Shown in pieces: positions 29,155-37,464 of a stretch of 41,344 nucleotides of DNA. Numbering within the stretch: position 1 is the first letter of the stretch; the number at the start of each line of letters is the position of its first letter. The DNA is taken from NCBI GenBank assembly GCA_003139795.1, contig PLGM01000246.1, positions 1 to 41,344 of the forward strand, written 5' to 3'. The notes beneath the pieces are model-generated. The model was not told the origin of the DNA, made no database searches, and saw only the letters and a list, made by a program, of their open reading frames with translations. The translations under genes were made by a program, and so were the position numbers. The stretch comes from Acidobacteriaceae bacterium. GTDB lineage: Bacteria; Acidobacteriota; Terriglobia; Terriglobales; Acidobacteriaceae.

Positions 29155-30603
29155 CTACTGCTTCTCATCCGCCGCAAACGTCGTCCACGGCCCCGATTTC
29201 ATATTCTTGAGAATCGGCTTCAGATAGCCGTACTCCGGATGCGCGGCCAGAAACGGGCCGGCAAGAAAATCCTCGCCGCACGGATGCCCCGCGTGCCCGA
29301 TCAACTCCATCTTCCCCGCCAGCTCGGAATCCGTCACCTTGCCCGTCACCGCTCCAAACGGCATATACGGTCCCAGATCCCACTCCGGAACCCCACGCGG
29401 GTCCCTGTCGATGTGCCCACAAAGCGACCGCTCATCCGGGTCCACCTTGCCCGTGTAGCTGTCCACGTGGTCGGAGAGAAACTGCTCCGCCAGTTCCACA
29501 TCGATCCGCCCCTTGGCCTGCTCCATCTGCTTCTCCGCCGTCACGCGCCGCGCATTTGGCGAACTGGACAGATTCTTCGGGTCAAAGTTCTCCGTCTCAT
29601 CCCGGATCAGCGCCGGATCGCGAGCAAAGTTCGAGCTCACAAAGTAACCGTCTTGGGCCCGCCACAGCGGTGTATTCTTCAACCCCAGCTCAAGGTAGGC
29701 AATTTCCCCGGTCTTGCGGTCCCCTATCAGCCAGTCGTTGGCGTAGCCGCCGTTGTTGCCCTCCTTGATGATCGATACATACTCGTCGATCGAGCTTGCA
29801 TACTGGAGCGCCTTCCGCGAGCGCACAAACTCCGGCTTCCCATCCGGATTCCAGCCCACAAACTGCGTGATCGTCGTCTCCGTGATCAACAACCCCGCAT
29901 CGTTCACGCCAAAATCGTCCTGGCTGGTGATCACGCCCGGCTCTCCATCCATCAGAATGCGGTGCCCGTGCTCCGGCTGAATATCGAAGATCACCGTCCA
30001 CCGCGCGCCCTCGGCGTAACTCGACCAATTATTGTGTGCAATCACGATCTTGCCGCGCTGGGTGTAGCTGCCGGTGGCAATAAAGGCCGAGCAGCGCCCC
30101 TCGGGCGCAATGTGCGGCGCGTTAGCGGCCTTCTCCCGCTTGTCCAGCCACGGCACGTAGTACTGCGGCAGCTCGATGCCCCCGTTCAGCGCCACAATGT
30201 CCCACACGTCCAGCTTCACACCCTTCGACCGCACGCCCCTGGCAATCCCCTCCAGTTCCCGCTGGTACTCGGGGTCGATGTGCGGCCAGAGCATCCTGCG
30301 GCTCGCCTGGCGAAAAAACTCCCAATCCCGCTTGGTGGCGTGGGTATTTTCGAGCTTGATCACCCCGACCATGTCCGCAATCTCGGACGCCAGCAACCGC
30401 CCGTGCTGGAATCCAATCTGGGCGGGACTGCCTTCGAGGTGCACGTAGGTCCAGCCGCCTCTTTCAAAGCGGTAGCCCGGCAAAGCCTTCGATTGCGGCT
30501 CCGGCCCAGCCGCCCGCCCACTCGCCCAGGCCGGAGAGGCCGAGGCAAGGGGCAGCAGAGTGAACAAGCAAATGACGAGTGCGCGGGAAAGCAGACCGAC
30601 CAT
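29155..30603 (-). CDS. Secreted C45-type Ntn hydrolase / phospholipase B-like protein
   Basis: The 482-aa protein has a signal peptide (LSRALVICLFTLLPLASASPAWA). It resembles peptidase C45 / acyltransferase and phospholipase B-like proteins, which cleave themselves to expose an N-terminal Cys nucleophile and hydrolyse amide or ester bonds. The predicted nucleophile is C171 in EGRCSAFIATGSYTQRGK, followed by IVIAHNNWSSY. Downstream GEPGVITSQDDFGVNDAGL and NGGYANDWLIGDRKTGEIAYLE are typical of the fold. If processed, a chain of about 140 residues would precede the Cys. A good GGAGG ribosome site lies seven bases before ATG 30603. Its stop codon directly adjoins that of the convergent hydrolase. 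The substrate is unknown. Confidence 0.82.
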   Translation of the reverse strand: MVGLLSRALVICLFTLLPLASASPAWASGRAAGPEPQSKALPGYRFERGGWTYVHLEGSPAQIGFQHGRLLASEIADMVGVIKLENTHATKRDWEFFRQASRRMLWPHIDPEYQRELEGIARGVRSKGVKLDVWDIVALNGGIELPQYYVPWLDKREKAANAPHIAPEGRCSAFIATGSYTQRGKIVIAHNNWSSYAEGARWTVIFDIQPEHGHRILMDGEPGVITSQDDFGVNDAGLLITETTITQFVGWNPDGKPEFVRSRKALQYASSIDEYVSIIKEGNNGGYANDWLIGDRKTGEIAYLELGLKNTPLWRAQDGYFVSSNFARDPALIRDETENFDPKNLSSSPNARRVTAEKQMEQAKGRIDVELAEQFLSDHVDSYTGKVDPDERSLCGHIDRDPRGVPEWDLGPYMPFGAVTGKVTDSELAGKMELIGHAGHPCGEDFLAGPFLAAHPEYGYLKPILKNMKSGPWTTFAADEKQ

Positions 30604-30661
30604 CGGGAATCCTCCGGGAATGCCCTGAAGATATCACGAGGGTTTGAGCCTGGCGGAATGC

Positions 30662-33010
30662 CTACCGCTTCTTTGCCGGCTTGGGAGCGGGCTTTTTCGC
30701 CGCGGGCTTCGACGCCTTGGCCGGCTGCGACGCCTTGCCCGCCTTGGAGGCCGCGGGCTTCCCTTTTACCGGCGCAGCTTTGACCACCGCCGCCTTGGCC
30801 GGAACCTTGGTCGGAGGCTTGACCGAAATGGCCTTTGCCTTTAATTGAAGCGGCTTGACCGAGAGAGCCTGCGCCTTGGCTTGAGGCGGCTTGACCGAAA
30901 GAGCCTGCGCCTTGGCTTGAGGCGGCTTGACCGAAAGAGCCTGCGCCTTGGCTTGCGGCGGCTTGACCGAAAGAGCCTCCGCCTCGACTTGCGGCGGCTT
31001 AACTGAAATATCTTCGGACTTGGCTTGGGGTTTGGCCGCGGACTTCGCGGCAGCGGGCGATGCAGACACAGATTTATCCTCCTTGCTTTCTTTGGCCGCA
31101 ACCGGGGCCGGCGCGGCCTTCTTGACAGCGGAAGCCGCTGTTTCCTTGGCGGGCGAAGCTGCCGGTGCGGCCTTTGCCTTGGCCGAAGTCTCGTGCGGCT
31201 TGGCTGCTACCGCCGGCTTGGCGCCCGGAGCGGGCTCAGGCTTGGGTTCCTGACCAGGCTTCGGTTCCGGCTTGGTTTTGGGCGTCGGCTGAGCCTTCTC
31301 TGCCTCTTTCGCTTTGGCCGCAGCCGTTTTGGAGTCCGTTCCGGCAGCCACCGACTTCACAGCCTTTTCCGAGCCAGGCGCCGGCACGGGCGTCGCAGCC
31401 TCCTTTGCCGGCCTCGCCGGGGCAGCCACTTTCGACGCTCCCTTCACTCCACCGATAACTGGTTCGGGTTCATCAACTTCCAGTTCATCGTCCACGGATT
31501 CTGCATCGTCTGCGATCTCCGATTCCAAATCGACGGCGATTCCCAACTCCAGGTCCACCTTCGGCAAACTCAGGCCCAGGTCGAGATCGTCCTCATCGCC
31601 GCCAAGATCGTCCAGATCCCCGTCCTCGTCCAAAACCTCCGCAGCTTCCTCGTCGTCATCGTAGGACCGTTCCTTCAGCTTGGCCTCGGCGCCGCGCTTG
31701 ACGCGCGGTCTCTTGATGGTCAACTGCGGTGGCGGAGCAGGAGGCGAATGCGGCTCAAGAAAGGCGCGAAGCTCCTCCGCGGTCGTCAATCGCCCGTCCA
31801 GCAGCTCCAGGAAAACCCCTTGCAAAATCTCGCGGTACGCAGCCAGCTCCGGAGTAATGCGCATCTCTTGCATCACCGCGTGCGGGATGCGCTGGCGGGT
31901 CTCAGGCCACACCTTCAGGAACTGGTTGAAGCGCTCCTGCACCGCCGCATCCTTACTCGCAAATCCAAGCCAGAGAATCGCTTCTGGATCATAGCTCGTA
32001 AAGAGCTTGAAGCCTGCCGAAGGCGCGGCATTCTCCTTCGACATCAGTACTTTGGCAAACCTGGCTGCCATCGCGTCCAGGCTGTTCCACTCCTCCACGA
32101 ACCCTGGCCGCAGCATCAGTTTCTTCAGCGCCGCCAGGTCCCTTGAAGCCAGCTTGGCTGTCAGCAGCTGCATCTGAGCCGCGGACACATCCGCATGAAC
32201 ACCCTGCAAGAGCAGCTCAACCGCTAAATCGTGCAGCGCCTTCAGCTTCTCTTCGTCGGCCTTGGCCGCGGTCCACGCCGGGAACAGGTACTTCATCCAG
32301 CCCTCGTCCTCCAGCGCGCGCAGCACTTTGAGGCCTTCTTCTTCGTGGCCAATCTGCTCCAGCTCCCGGCTCCGCGCCTCATCCGAAAGGTGTTCGATCA
32401 CTCCCTCGTTCTTGGCATTCTCATACCGGGTCCGGGTCCTGGAATCCAGCTCCCAACCCAGCCGCGTCCTGTACCGCGTGGCGCGAATCAGCAGCGACGG
32501 CTCCTCAAGAAATCCATAATTTGACACCAGCCGCAGCGCCTGCGCCTCGATGTCCGCTGCCCCATTCAACGGATCCATCAAAAGCCCGAACGACCCCTCG
32601 TTCAGTGAGATGCTCATGGCGTTGACAGTAAAGTCCCGCCGCCGCAGATCTTCCTGAATCGAAGCCGGATAGTAGACCGCCTTGCCTGGCTTGGGATATT
32701 CCACGCGCTGGGTGCTGATCACGTCCACCTGCACGGTTCCCGCAAAACACAGGTACAAGGTGCGGGAAGTCTCGCTTTCACCCCACACTTTTCCGCCAAG
32801 TTTCTCTACTATGTTCTGTAGTTTAAGTGCATTTCCATGAACCGATACTTCAAGCTCTCGGACGGCATGGCCGCTGGTCAGATCGCGCACCGCGTCCCCG
32901 GTCAGGAACAGGATCATTCCGGCTTCGCGCGCTGCCTCGCGCAACTGGCGAAGAGCGTTCTGCTGGTCGGCCGAGAGCCGATTTTCCAAAAGATAAATGT
33001 AGTCTGGCAT
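30662..33010 (-). CDS. PcnB/CCA-transferase-like protein with altered catalytic motif and long repetitive tail
   Basis: The first 430 residues have the layout of class II CCA-adding enzymes and poly(A) polymerases: a nucleotidyltransferase head, the RRDFTVNAM motif at 124-132, and an RNA-binding helical region. The catalytic block, usually GGxVRD followed by DxD, reads LTGDAVRD (36-43) and ELEV (52-55). One Gly of the pair is Asp and both metal-binding Asp residues are Glu. Activity may be lost or changed. An acidic stretch (about 450-490) follows, then an Ala/Lys/Pro tail of nearly 280 residues containing 12-residue repeats near LSVKPPQAKAQA, and a basic end (KKPAPKPAKKR). At 782 aa it is far longer than typical family members. 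It may bind RNA or DNA through the tail. It is divergent from the gene at 33215, with 204 bp between. Confidence 0.8.
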   Translation of the reverse strand: MPDYIYLLENRLSADQQNALRQLREAAREAGMILFLTGDAVRDLTSGHAVRELEVSVHGNALKLQNIVEKLGGKVWGESETSRTLYLCFAGTVQVDVISTQRVEYPKPGKAVYYPASIQEDLRRRDFTVNAMSISLNEGSFGLLMDPLNGAADIEAQALRLVSNYGFLEEPSLLIRATRYRTRLGWELDSRTRTRYENAKNEGVIEHLSDEARSRELEQIGHEEEGLKVLRALEDEGWMKYLFPAWTAAKADEEKLKALHDLAVELLLQGVHADVSAAQMQLLTAKLASRDLAALKKLMLRPGFVEEWNSLDAMAARFAKVLMSKENAAPSAGFKLFTSYDPEAILWLGFASKDAAVQERFNQFLKVWPETRQRIPHAVMQEMRITPELAAYREILQGVFLELLDGRLTTAEELRAFLEPHSPPAPPPQLTIKRPRVKRGAEAKLKERSYDDDEEAAEVLDEDGDLDDLGGDEDDLDLGLSLPKVDLELGIAVDLESEIADDAESVDDELEVDEPEPVIGGVKGASKVAAPARPAKEAATPVPAPGSEKAVKSVAAGTDSKTAAAKAKEAEKAQPTPKTKPEPKPGQEPKPEPAPGAKPAVAAKPHETSAKAKAAPAASPAKETAASAVKKAAPAPVAAKESKEDKSVSASPAAAKSAAKPQAKSEDISVKPPQVEAEALSVKPPQAKAQALSVKPPQAKAQALSVKPPQAKAQALSVKPLQLKAKAISVKPPTKVPAKAAVVKAAPVKGKPAASKAGKASQPAKASKPAAKKPAPKPAKKR
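30838..31015 (-). repeat. 36-bp in-frame tandem repeats in the PcnB-like tail
   Basis: About five copies of a 36-bp unit encode a 12-residue repeat of the form LSVKPPQAKAQA. Three central copies are nearly identical in DNA, while the outer copies are diverged. Copy number can change by slippage or recombination without breaking the frame. Confidence 0.85.
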
Positions 33011-33214
33011 TCCGTTCCCTGCTTCCGCCGTCTCCAGCCTCTGCCCAGTAACTCATCGCCAAGTACCTGATGCTGTTACTCTTATAGGACGTCCGGTAGA
33101 GGCGGCAAAGCAGTACATTAACACAACTCGGTCCGATTGGCTACACTTTGTTGCACCGCATTTGCGCCTTTTTCCGGTCGCGGCCCGCGGCGCGCCGTGC
33201 GACAATCCAGAGCG

Positions 33215-33739
33215 ATGGCCTCCCAGCGCAAACCCGTGATCGTTCGCAAGTTCTCCCGCGACTGGTGTGTCGGCTATGCGGGAGCAAGTTTTGGCCAGGA
33301 GGCGCCGGAACTGGAGCTCCTCGACCTCACCGGAAAGGTGCTGCGCATCGCGTGGGATCAGGTCAAGTGGGTCTGTTATGTGCGCGACTTCTCTCCCTCC
33401 TCCACCACATTTGATCAGACAAACCCGGAGCGGCTCTTGCACAAGCGCTTCTCCATCCGCCCCCGCACCGCCGGTCTCTGGCTGCGCATGACGCTGACCG
33501 ACGGCGAAGAGCTGGAAGGCCTGGCGGCCAACGACCGCTCCCTGGTCGAGGGCGCCGGCCTGCTGCTCACTCCGCCCGACACGCGCTCCAATACCCAGAG
33601 GATCTACGTCCCACGTCAGGCCATCCAGACTCTCGAGGTAGTCAGCCTGATTGGCGCGGCCGGCCGCAAGCGCACCGGCGCTGCCCGCCCCGCTGCTGAC
33701 CAGCCTGACCTCTTTCCCCGTGAAACGGACACAGCGTAA
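33215..33739 (+). CDS. Conserved protein of unknown function beside lpxD
   Basis: I do not recognise a named family with confidence. It looks like a protein conserved in Acidobacteriota. The 174-aa product has no signal or membrane segment. It begins with a strand-rich unit (KPVIVRKFSRDWCVGYAG, then LELLDLTGKVLRIAWDQVKWVCYVRDF). A second unit of similar build follows (FSIRPRTAGLWLRMTLTDGEELEGLAAND, then RIYVPRQAIQTLEVVSLIG). This suggests two Sm- or PilZ-like beta modules that bind something through conserved Trp/Arg. The tail is Ala/Arg-rich. ATG 33215 begins the conserved part; an upstream frame to 33137 is unsupported. It ends 28 bp before lpxD, so an envelope-linked or regulatory role is possible. 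Confidence 0.7.
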   Translation: MASQRKPVIVRKFSRDWCVGYAGASFGQEAPELELLDLTGKVLRIAWDQVKWVCYVRDFSPSSTTFDQTNPERLLHKRFSIRPRTAGLWLRMTLTDGEELEGLAANDRSLVEGAGLLLTPPDTRSNTQRIYVPRQAIQTLEVVSLIGAAGRKRTGAARPAADQPDLFPRETDTA

Positions 33740-33767
33740 AGGGCCGCCTTCCGGTACAATTCTATCG

Positions 33768-34820
33768 ATGAAGCTAGGCGAGTTGGCAAGCAGGTTGGGC
33801 GCTGAGCTGCGGGGCGACGCGGAGCTGGAAATCACCGGTGTGAAAGGGATCGAGGAAGCCGGCCCCACGGAGATCACCTTCGTGGCCAACCCCCGCTATG
33901 CCGGGCTGGCGCGCAAAACCCACGCCGCCGCGGTGCTGGTCGAGCCGGAGTTTCAGGAGATTGGCGCCGCCACCCTCCGCCTCAAAAACCCCTATCTGGC
34001 TTTTTCCCGAGCCCTGGCCTTTTTCTACCAGCCGCCCGTTTACTCTCCCGGCATTCACCCCACCGCCGTCATCGACCTCGGGGCCGAGATCGGCGAAGGC
34101 GCGCACATCGGCGCCTATGTCGTTGTCGGCCCTCACGTTCGGCTTGGGGCCCACGCCACGCTGCTGCCCCACGTCGTACTCTACCCCGGAGTTCAGACTG
34201 GTACCCACCTCTTTGCCCACGCCCACGCCGTGGTGCGCGAAAACTGCGTTCTCGGCGATCATGTGACCCTCGAAAACGGCGCCATCGTCGGCGCGGACGG
34301 CTTCGGCTTTGCCAAGAACGAATCCGGCCACTGGGAAAAGATCCCGCAGTCGGGCCCCGTGCGGCTGGGCAGCCGCGTAGACGTTCAGGCCAACGCCTGC
34401 ATCGACCGCGCCACGGTCGGCGCCACGGAGATCGGCGAGGGGACTAAAGTCGACAATCTGGTCCAGGTCGGCCACGGCTCCCGCGTCGGCGAAAACACGC
34501 TCCTGTGCGCCCAGACGGGTCTCGCCGGCTCCTCGATCGTCGGCAACAACGTCATTCTCGCGGGACAGACCGGCATAGCCGGCCACTGCACCGTGGGCGA
34601 CGGCGTCATCCTCACCGCGCAGTCCGCCGTTTCCCACGATGTGCCGCCGGGAAAGATGATCTCCGGCTCGCCCGGCTTCGACAACCGCGTCTGGCTGCGC
34701 GCAGTCACCATTTTTCAGCGTCTGCCGGAGCTGCTCAAACGTCTCGACCGCGTGGAGAAGAAGCTTGCCGCCCAGACCCCGCCGGAAAGCACGCCGGACC
34801 AGAACGGGAGCCGGGAATGA
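33768..34820 (+). CDS. lpxD: UDP-3-O-acylglucosamine N-acyltransferase
   Basis: LpxD transfers a hydroxyacyl chain from acyl-ACP to the 2-amino group of UDP-3-O-acyl-glucosamine, the third step of lipid A synthesis. The N-terminal uridine-binding domain (LGELASRLGAELRGDAELEI, ITFVANPRYAGLA) is followed by the hexapeptide left-handed beta-helix (GAEIGEGAHIGAYVVVG onward). The catalytic His is H236 in LVQVGHGSRVGENT. A C-terminal helix follows (LPELLKRLDRVEKKL). The 350-aa length is normal. It shows that the organism makes LPS. The stop overlaps the next gene by ATGA. The other usual neighbours (fabZ, lpxA, bamA) are absent, so the gene lies outside a canonical lpx cluster. Confidence 0.96.
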   Translation: MKLGELASRLGAELRGDAELEITGVKGIEEAGPTEITFVANPRYAGLARKTHAAAVLVEPEFQEIGAATLRLKNPYLAFSRALAFFYQPPVYSPGIHPTAVIDLGAEIGEGAHIGAYVVVGPHVRLGAHATLLPHVVLYPGVQTGTHLFAHAHAVVRENCVLGDHVTLENGAIVGADGFGFAKNESGHWEKIPQSGPVRLGSRVDVQANACIDRATVGATEIGEGTKVDNLVQVGHGSRVGENTLLCAQTGLAGSSIVGNNVILAGQTGIAGHCTVGDGVILTAQSAVSHDVPPGKMISGSPGFDNRVWLRAVTIFQRLPELLKRLDRVEKKLAAQTPPESTPDQNGSRE

Positions 34821-35206
34821 TCAACCGCACCGCAATTGGAGCCGGGACTCCCAGAAGGATTTTGGCCGCAATCGCGCTTTCGGCGTTGATCGCGGTCCCC
34901 GCATGCCACTCCTATCACATCGACGCCACCGTCGAGAACCGCACCGGCGCTCCGATTCAACTCCTCGAAGTCGACTATCCCAGCGCCAGCTTCGGCGCCA
35001 ACACCCTGGCCGCCGGCGAGGTCTTCCACTATCGCATCCAGTTGCGCGGCAGCGGTCCCCTCAAGGTTCAGTACACAGCCGGCGACGGACGCCAGGCACA
35101 GATCGACGGACCCTTGGTGGCCGAGCGCCAGGAGGGCCGCCTGCAGATTGTGCTGCTTCCCGGTGGCAAGGCCGAGTTTCATCCCCAACTGACTCCGCAA
35201 CCCTGA
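34817..35206 (+). CDS. Small putative lipoprotein of unknown function
   Basis: No family is recognised. The 129-aa product has an N-terminal hydrophobic segment ending in a lipobox-like VPAC (AIALSALIAVPACHSYH), so it is probably a lipoprotein. The mature part is beta-rich, with VENRTGAPIQLLEVDYPSAS, FHYRIQLRGSGPLKVQYTAGD, and a closing LQIVLLPGGKAEFHPQL. It resembles a single Ig-like or transthyretin-like sandwich. The ATG overlaps the lpxD stop, which implies co-expression and an envelope location. Function is unknown. Confidence 0.75.
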   Translation: MINRTAIGAGTPRRILAAIALSALIAVPACHSYHIDATVENRTGAPIQLLEVDYPSASFGANTLAAGEVFHYRIQLRGSGPLKVQYTAGDGRQAQIDGPLVAERQEGRLQIVLLPGGKAEFHPQLTPQP

Positions 35207-35308
35207 CGCGACCGCATCGGTTCAAAGTCATGCGCATCAACGATAAATAGAGCCTTCCCGGCTGTTCTCCTTGGCAATCCTACCGATAAGAAAAACAGGA
35301 GGGCGGAG

Positions 35309-37213
35309 GTGCGCGGGAAACCTGCATCGATGAGCAGCCGTTCGCCGGTCCCTCGGCCGGCGCCGTGGCTGCGGAAGCAGGCGTTCCCCGTGCGCCTGGC
35401 GGGATGCTTTCTCTTTGTCGCCCTGGCCACTGTATTCGTTGGTTTCGCGCCCGAGGACAACCCGATCTGGGTGGCGAATGGAGTCCTGCTCACCTACCTG
35501 CTTCTGGGCTCTCGCCGGCGCTGGGCCGCCTACCTGGGCGCCGGCTTTGCAGCCCAGTTGGTCGGTGGCAGGATGGTCGACCCGCATTGGCAGACTATCG
35601 TGGTTTTGTCGGCGCTGAATCTGATCGAAGTCCTCATCTGCGCCCTCCTGTTGCGCCGGCGGTCCACGCGGCCTCTGTGTTTTACCGATCCCGCCTATCT
35701 GGTCCGTTTTATCGCCTTTGGCGTACTGGTCGGTCCGCTGATAGCGGGAGCGATCTTCGCCCTGGTCTCGGCCACCTGGCTGCACACCGCTCCGGGAGCC
35801 GCATTCTTCAAATGGTCTGCCGCCGACACACTGGGCATCGCCATCTCCACTCCGGCCTGTGTGGCGATCTTTCAAACCGGCTTCAAAAGCGCGGTAAGCT
35901 GGCGCCGGCATGCGGTGCATCTTGGCCTGTTTGCCGCCATTACCGTGGCTGCCTTCGCGAGCCTCAAGCTGCCTTTGATGTTCCTCGTGTATCCCCTTCT
36001 GGCCCTGATTGTGTTCCGCCTGGGGCTGTCCTGGGCGGCGCTGGCCGCGCTTTTCGTAGCCGCCGCCGGAAGCTGGTTCACCTGTCACAATCTGGGCCCA
36101 TTTGCATGGATGCGATCCGCCTCCCCAATCGCGCCAACCATCCTGTTGCAGCTCTTTGTTGCCTTCGGCATGTTCATCATCTACGCGGCCTCGGTGGTCC
36201 TGGAGAACCAGAAGGCCACGGAGCGCAGGCTTCAGGAAATAGTCTCCCTGCACACACTGGTGACTGAGAACTCCCGCGATGCGATTCTGGTGGCCGATTT
36301 CGACGGACGGCGCAGGTACTTCTCGCCCGCGACGCAGAAACTGACTGGGTGGACGGCGGAGGACCTGGTGAACCGCAGCTACACCGAACTGGCCCATCCG
36401 GAGGACCGGCCCAAGCTGGAGCAACTGCTGCGCGACCTGCAAAGCGGCGTGGAAGGCGCGATCATCGAGTATCGCGTGAGGAAGCAGAACGGAGAGTACT
36501 TCTGGGTGGAGAGCAGCCTGCGCGCCATTCGCGATGCGCGCACCGGTTTCGCGTCCGGGATTCTGGACTTCACCCGCGATATCTCCGAACGCAAGCAAGC
36601 CGAACAGGAGCTCCAGGCCGCCTACAATACCGTCGAGGCGCTCGCCGGCACCGACGCTCTCACCGGATTGGCCAACCGCCGCCGTTTCGACCAGTGCCTC
36701 ACCAGCGAGTGGCGCCGCGGCCTGCGCGACCACAATCCGCTCTCCCTGTTGATGATCGACGCCGACCGGTTCAAGGCGTACAACGACACCTACGGGCACC
36801 TGCGTGGCGACAGTGGTCTCAAGCAGATCGCGGAGGCAGCCTTGGATGTGGTGGCGCGCCCCGGTGACCTGGTGGCCCGCTTCGGCGGAGAGGAGTTCGC
36901 CGTTGTCCTGCCAAATACCTCCAACGATGGCGCCCTCCAGGTTGCCAACGAGATCTGCGACGCCCTGCGCGCCCGCAAACTCCCTCACATGGGCAATCCT
37001 TTTGGGATCATGACCATATCGGTGGGCTGCGCGACCATGGTGCCCGCCTTCGGACAGCACGCTGCCAATCTGGTCGAGCTTGCCGACGAGGCTCTCTACA
37101 AAGCTAAACGCAGCGGCCGCAACCGGGTGTGCAGCGGCAATGCATTGAACTCCGCCGCGGACCAACTCCAGCACAACCGGCTCCCCAAAGCCACCGTCGC
37201 CGGAACGGCATGA
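35309..37213 (+). CDS. Membrane diguanylate cyclase, MASE1-PAS-GGDEF
   Basis: Diguanylate cyclases make c-di-GMP from two GTP. The 634-aa protein has about eight membrane helices (about residues 25-300) in the MASE1 pattern, including NPIWVANGVLLTYLLLG near the start. A PAS domain follows (about 315-435; TENSRDAILVADFDGRRRYF and a YFWVESSLRAIRD PAC segment). A GGDEF domain begins at ALTGLANRRRFD. The active motif is GGEEF at 526-530. An inhibitory I-site RxxD (517-520) lies five residues before it, so feedback control is likely. GTG 35309 is chosen because AGGAGG lies five bases upstream. No EAL domain is present. The ligand sensed by MASE1 or PAS is unknown. It follows the lpxD group by about 100 bp. 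Confidence 0.92.
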   Translation: MRGKPASMSSRSPVPRPAPWLRKQAFPVRLAGCFLFVALATVFVGFAPEDNPIWVANGVLLTYLLLGSRRRWAAYLGAGFAAQLVGGRMVDPHWQTIVVLSALNLIEVLICALLLRRRSTRPLCFTDPAYLVRFIAFGVLVGPLIAGAIFALVSATWLHTAPGAAFFKWSAADTLGIAISTPACVAIFQTGFKSAVSWRRHAVHLGLFAAITVAAFASLKLPLMFLVYPLLALIVFRLGLSWAALAALFVAAAGSWFTCHNLGPFAWMRSASPIAPTILLQLFVAFGMFIIYAASVVLENQKATERRLQEIVSLHTLVTENSRDAILVADFDGRRRYFSPATQKLTGWTAEDLVNRSYTELAHPEDRPKLEQLLRDLQSGVEGAIIEYRVRKQNGEYFWVESSLRAIRDARTGFASGILDFTRDISERKQAEQELQAAYNTVEALAGTDALTGLANRRRFDQCLTSEWRRGLRDHNPLSLLMIDADRFKAYNDTYGHLRGDSGLKQIAEAALDVVARPGDLVARFGGEEFAVVLPNTSNDGALQVANEICDALRARKLPHMGNPFGIMTISVGCATMVPAFGQHAANLVELADEALYKAKRSGRNRVCSGNALNSAADQLQHNRLPKATVAGTA

Positions 37214-37360
37214 GCGGTTCCGCGTTCCATCGCAGGCTGGGCGCGCCGATCCCAAACTGCAATCGCCAGCTCGTCTGCTCCGAGGCCCTCAAAGCTGTCC
37301 TCCAACTGCCGTACCTCGAAATCACCACTGTTGCCGGGCTTTTTCCTTCATCGGAGTCCC

Positions 37361-37381
37361 GCCCCGCCGCAGCGGGGCCTT
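37361..37381 (+). terminator. Weak hairpin terminator candidate after the diguanylate cyclase
   Basis: GCCCCGC-CGCA-GCGGGGC is followed by CTTTG, about 150 bp after the cyclase stop. The T-run is poor, so activity is uncertain. It lies between convergent genes. Confidence 0.35.
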
Positions 37382-37464
37382 TGCTCGTTGGCGCGGAAGC
37401 AGCGCCACATTGCGCAAATCTGGCGAAGGCGCGTAAATTGGAGAACCGCTTGAGCGCGTCCCCT

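Noticed and set aside
30838..31015. CRISPR array from regularly repeated 36-bp units
   Set aside because: The units are directly adjacent without unique spacers and encode an in-frame protein repeat.
33755..33767. TACAAT just before lpxD as its promoter
   Set aside because: No -35 at a suitable distance and it is too close to the start codon for a ribosome-bound leader.
35237..37255. 672-codon minus-strand frame opposite the diguanylate cyclase
   Set aside because: The plus strand encodes clear MASE1, PAS and GGDEF domains; the minus frame has only Gly/Gln/His-rich shadow sequence.
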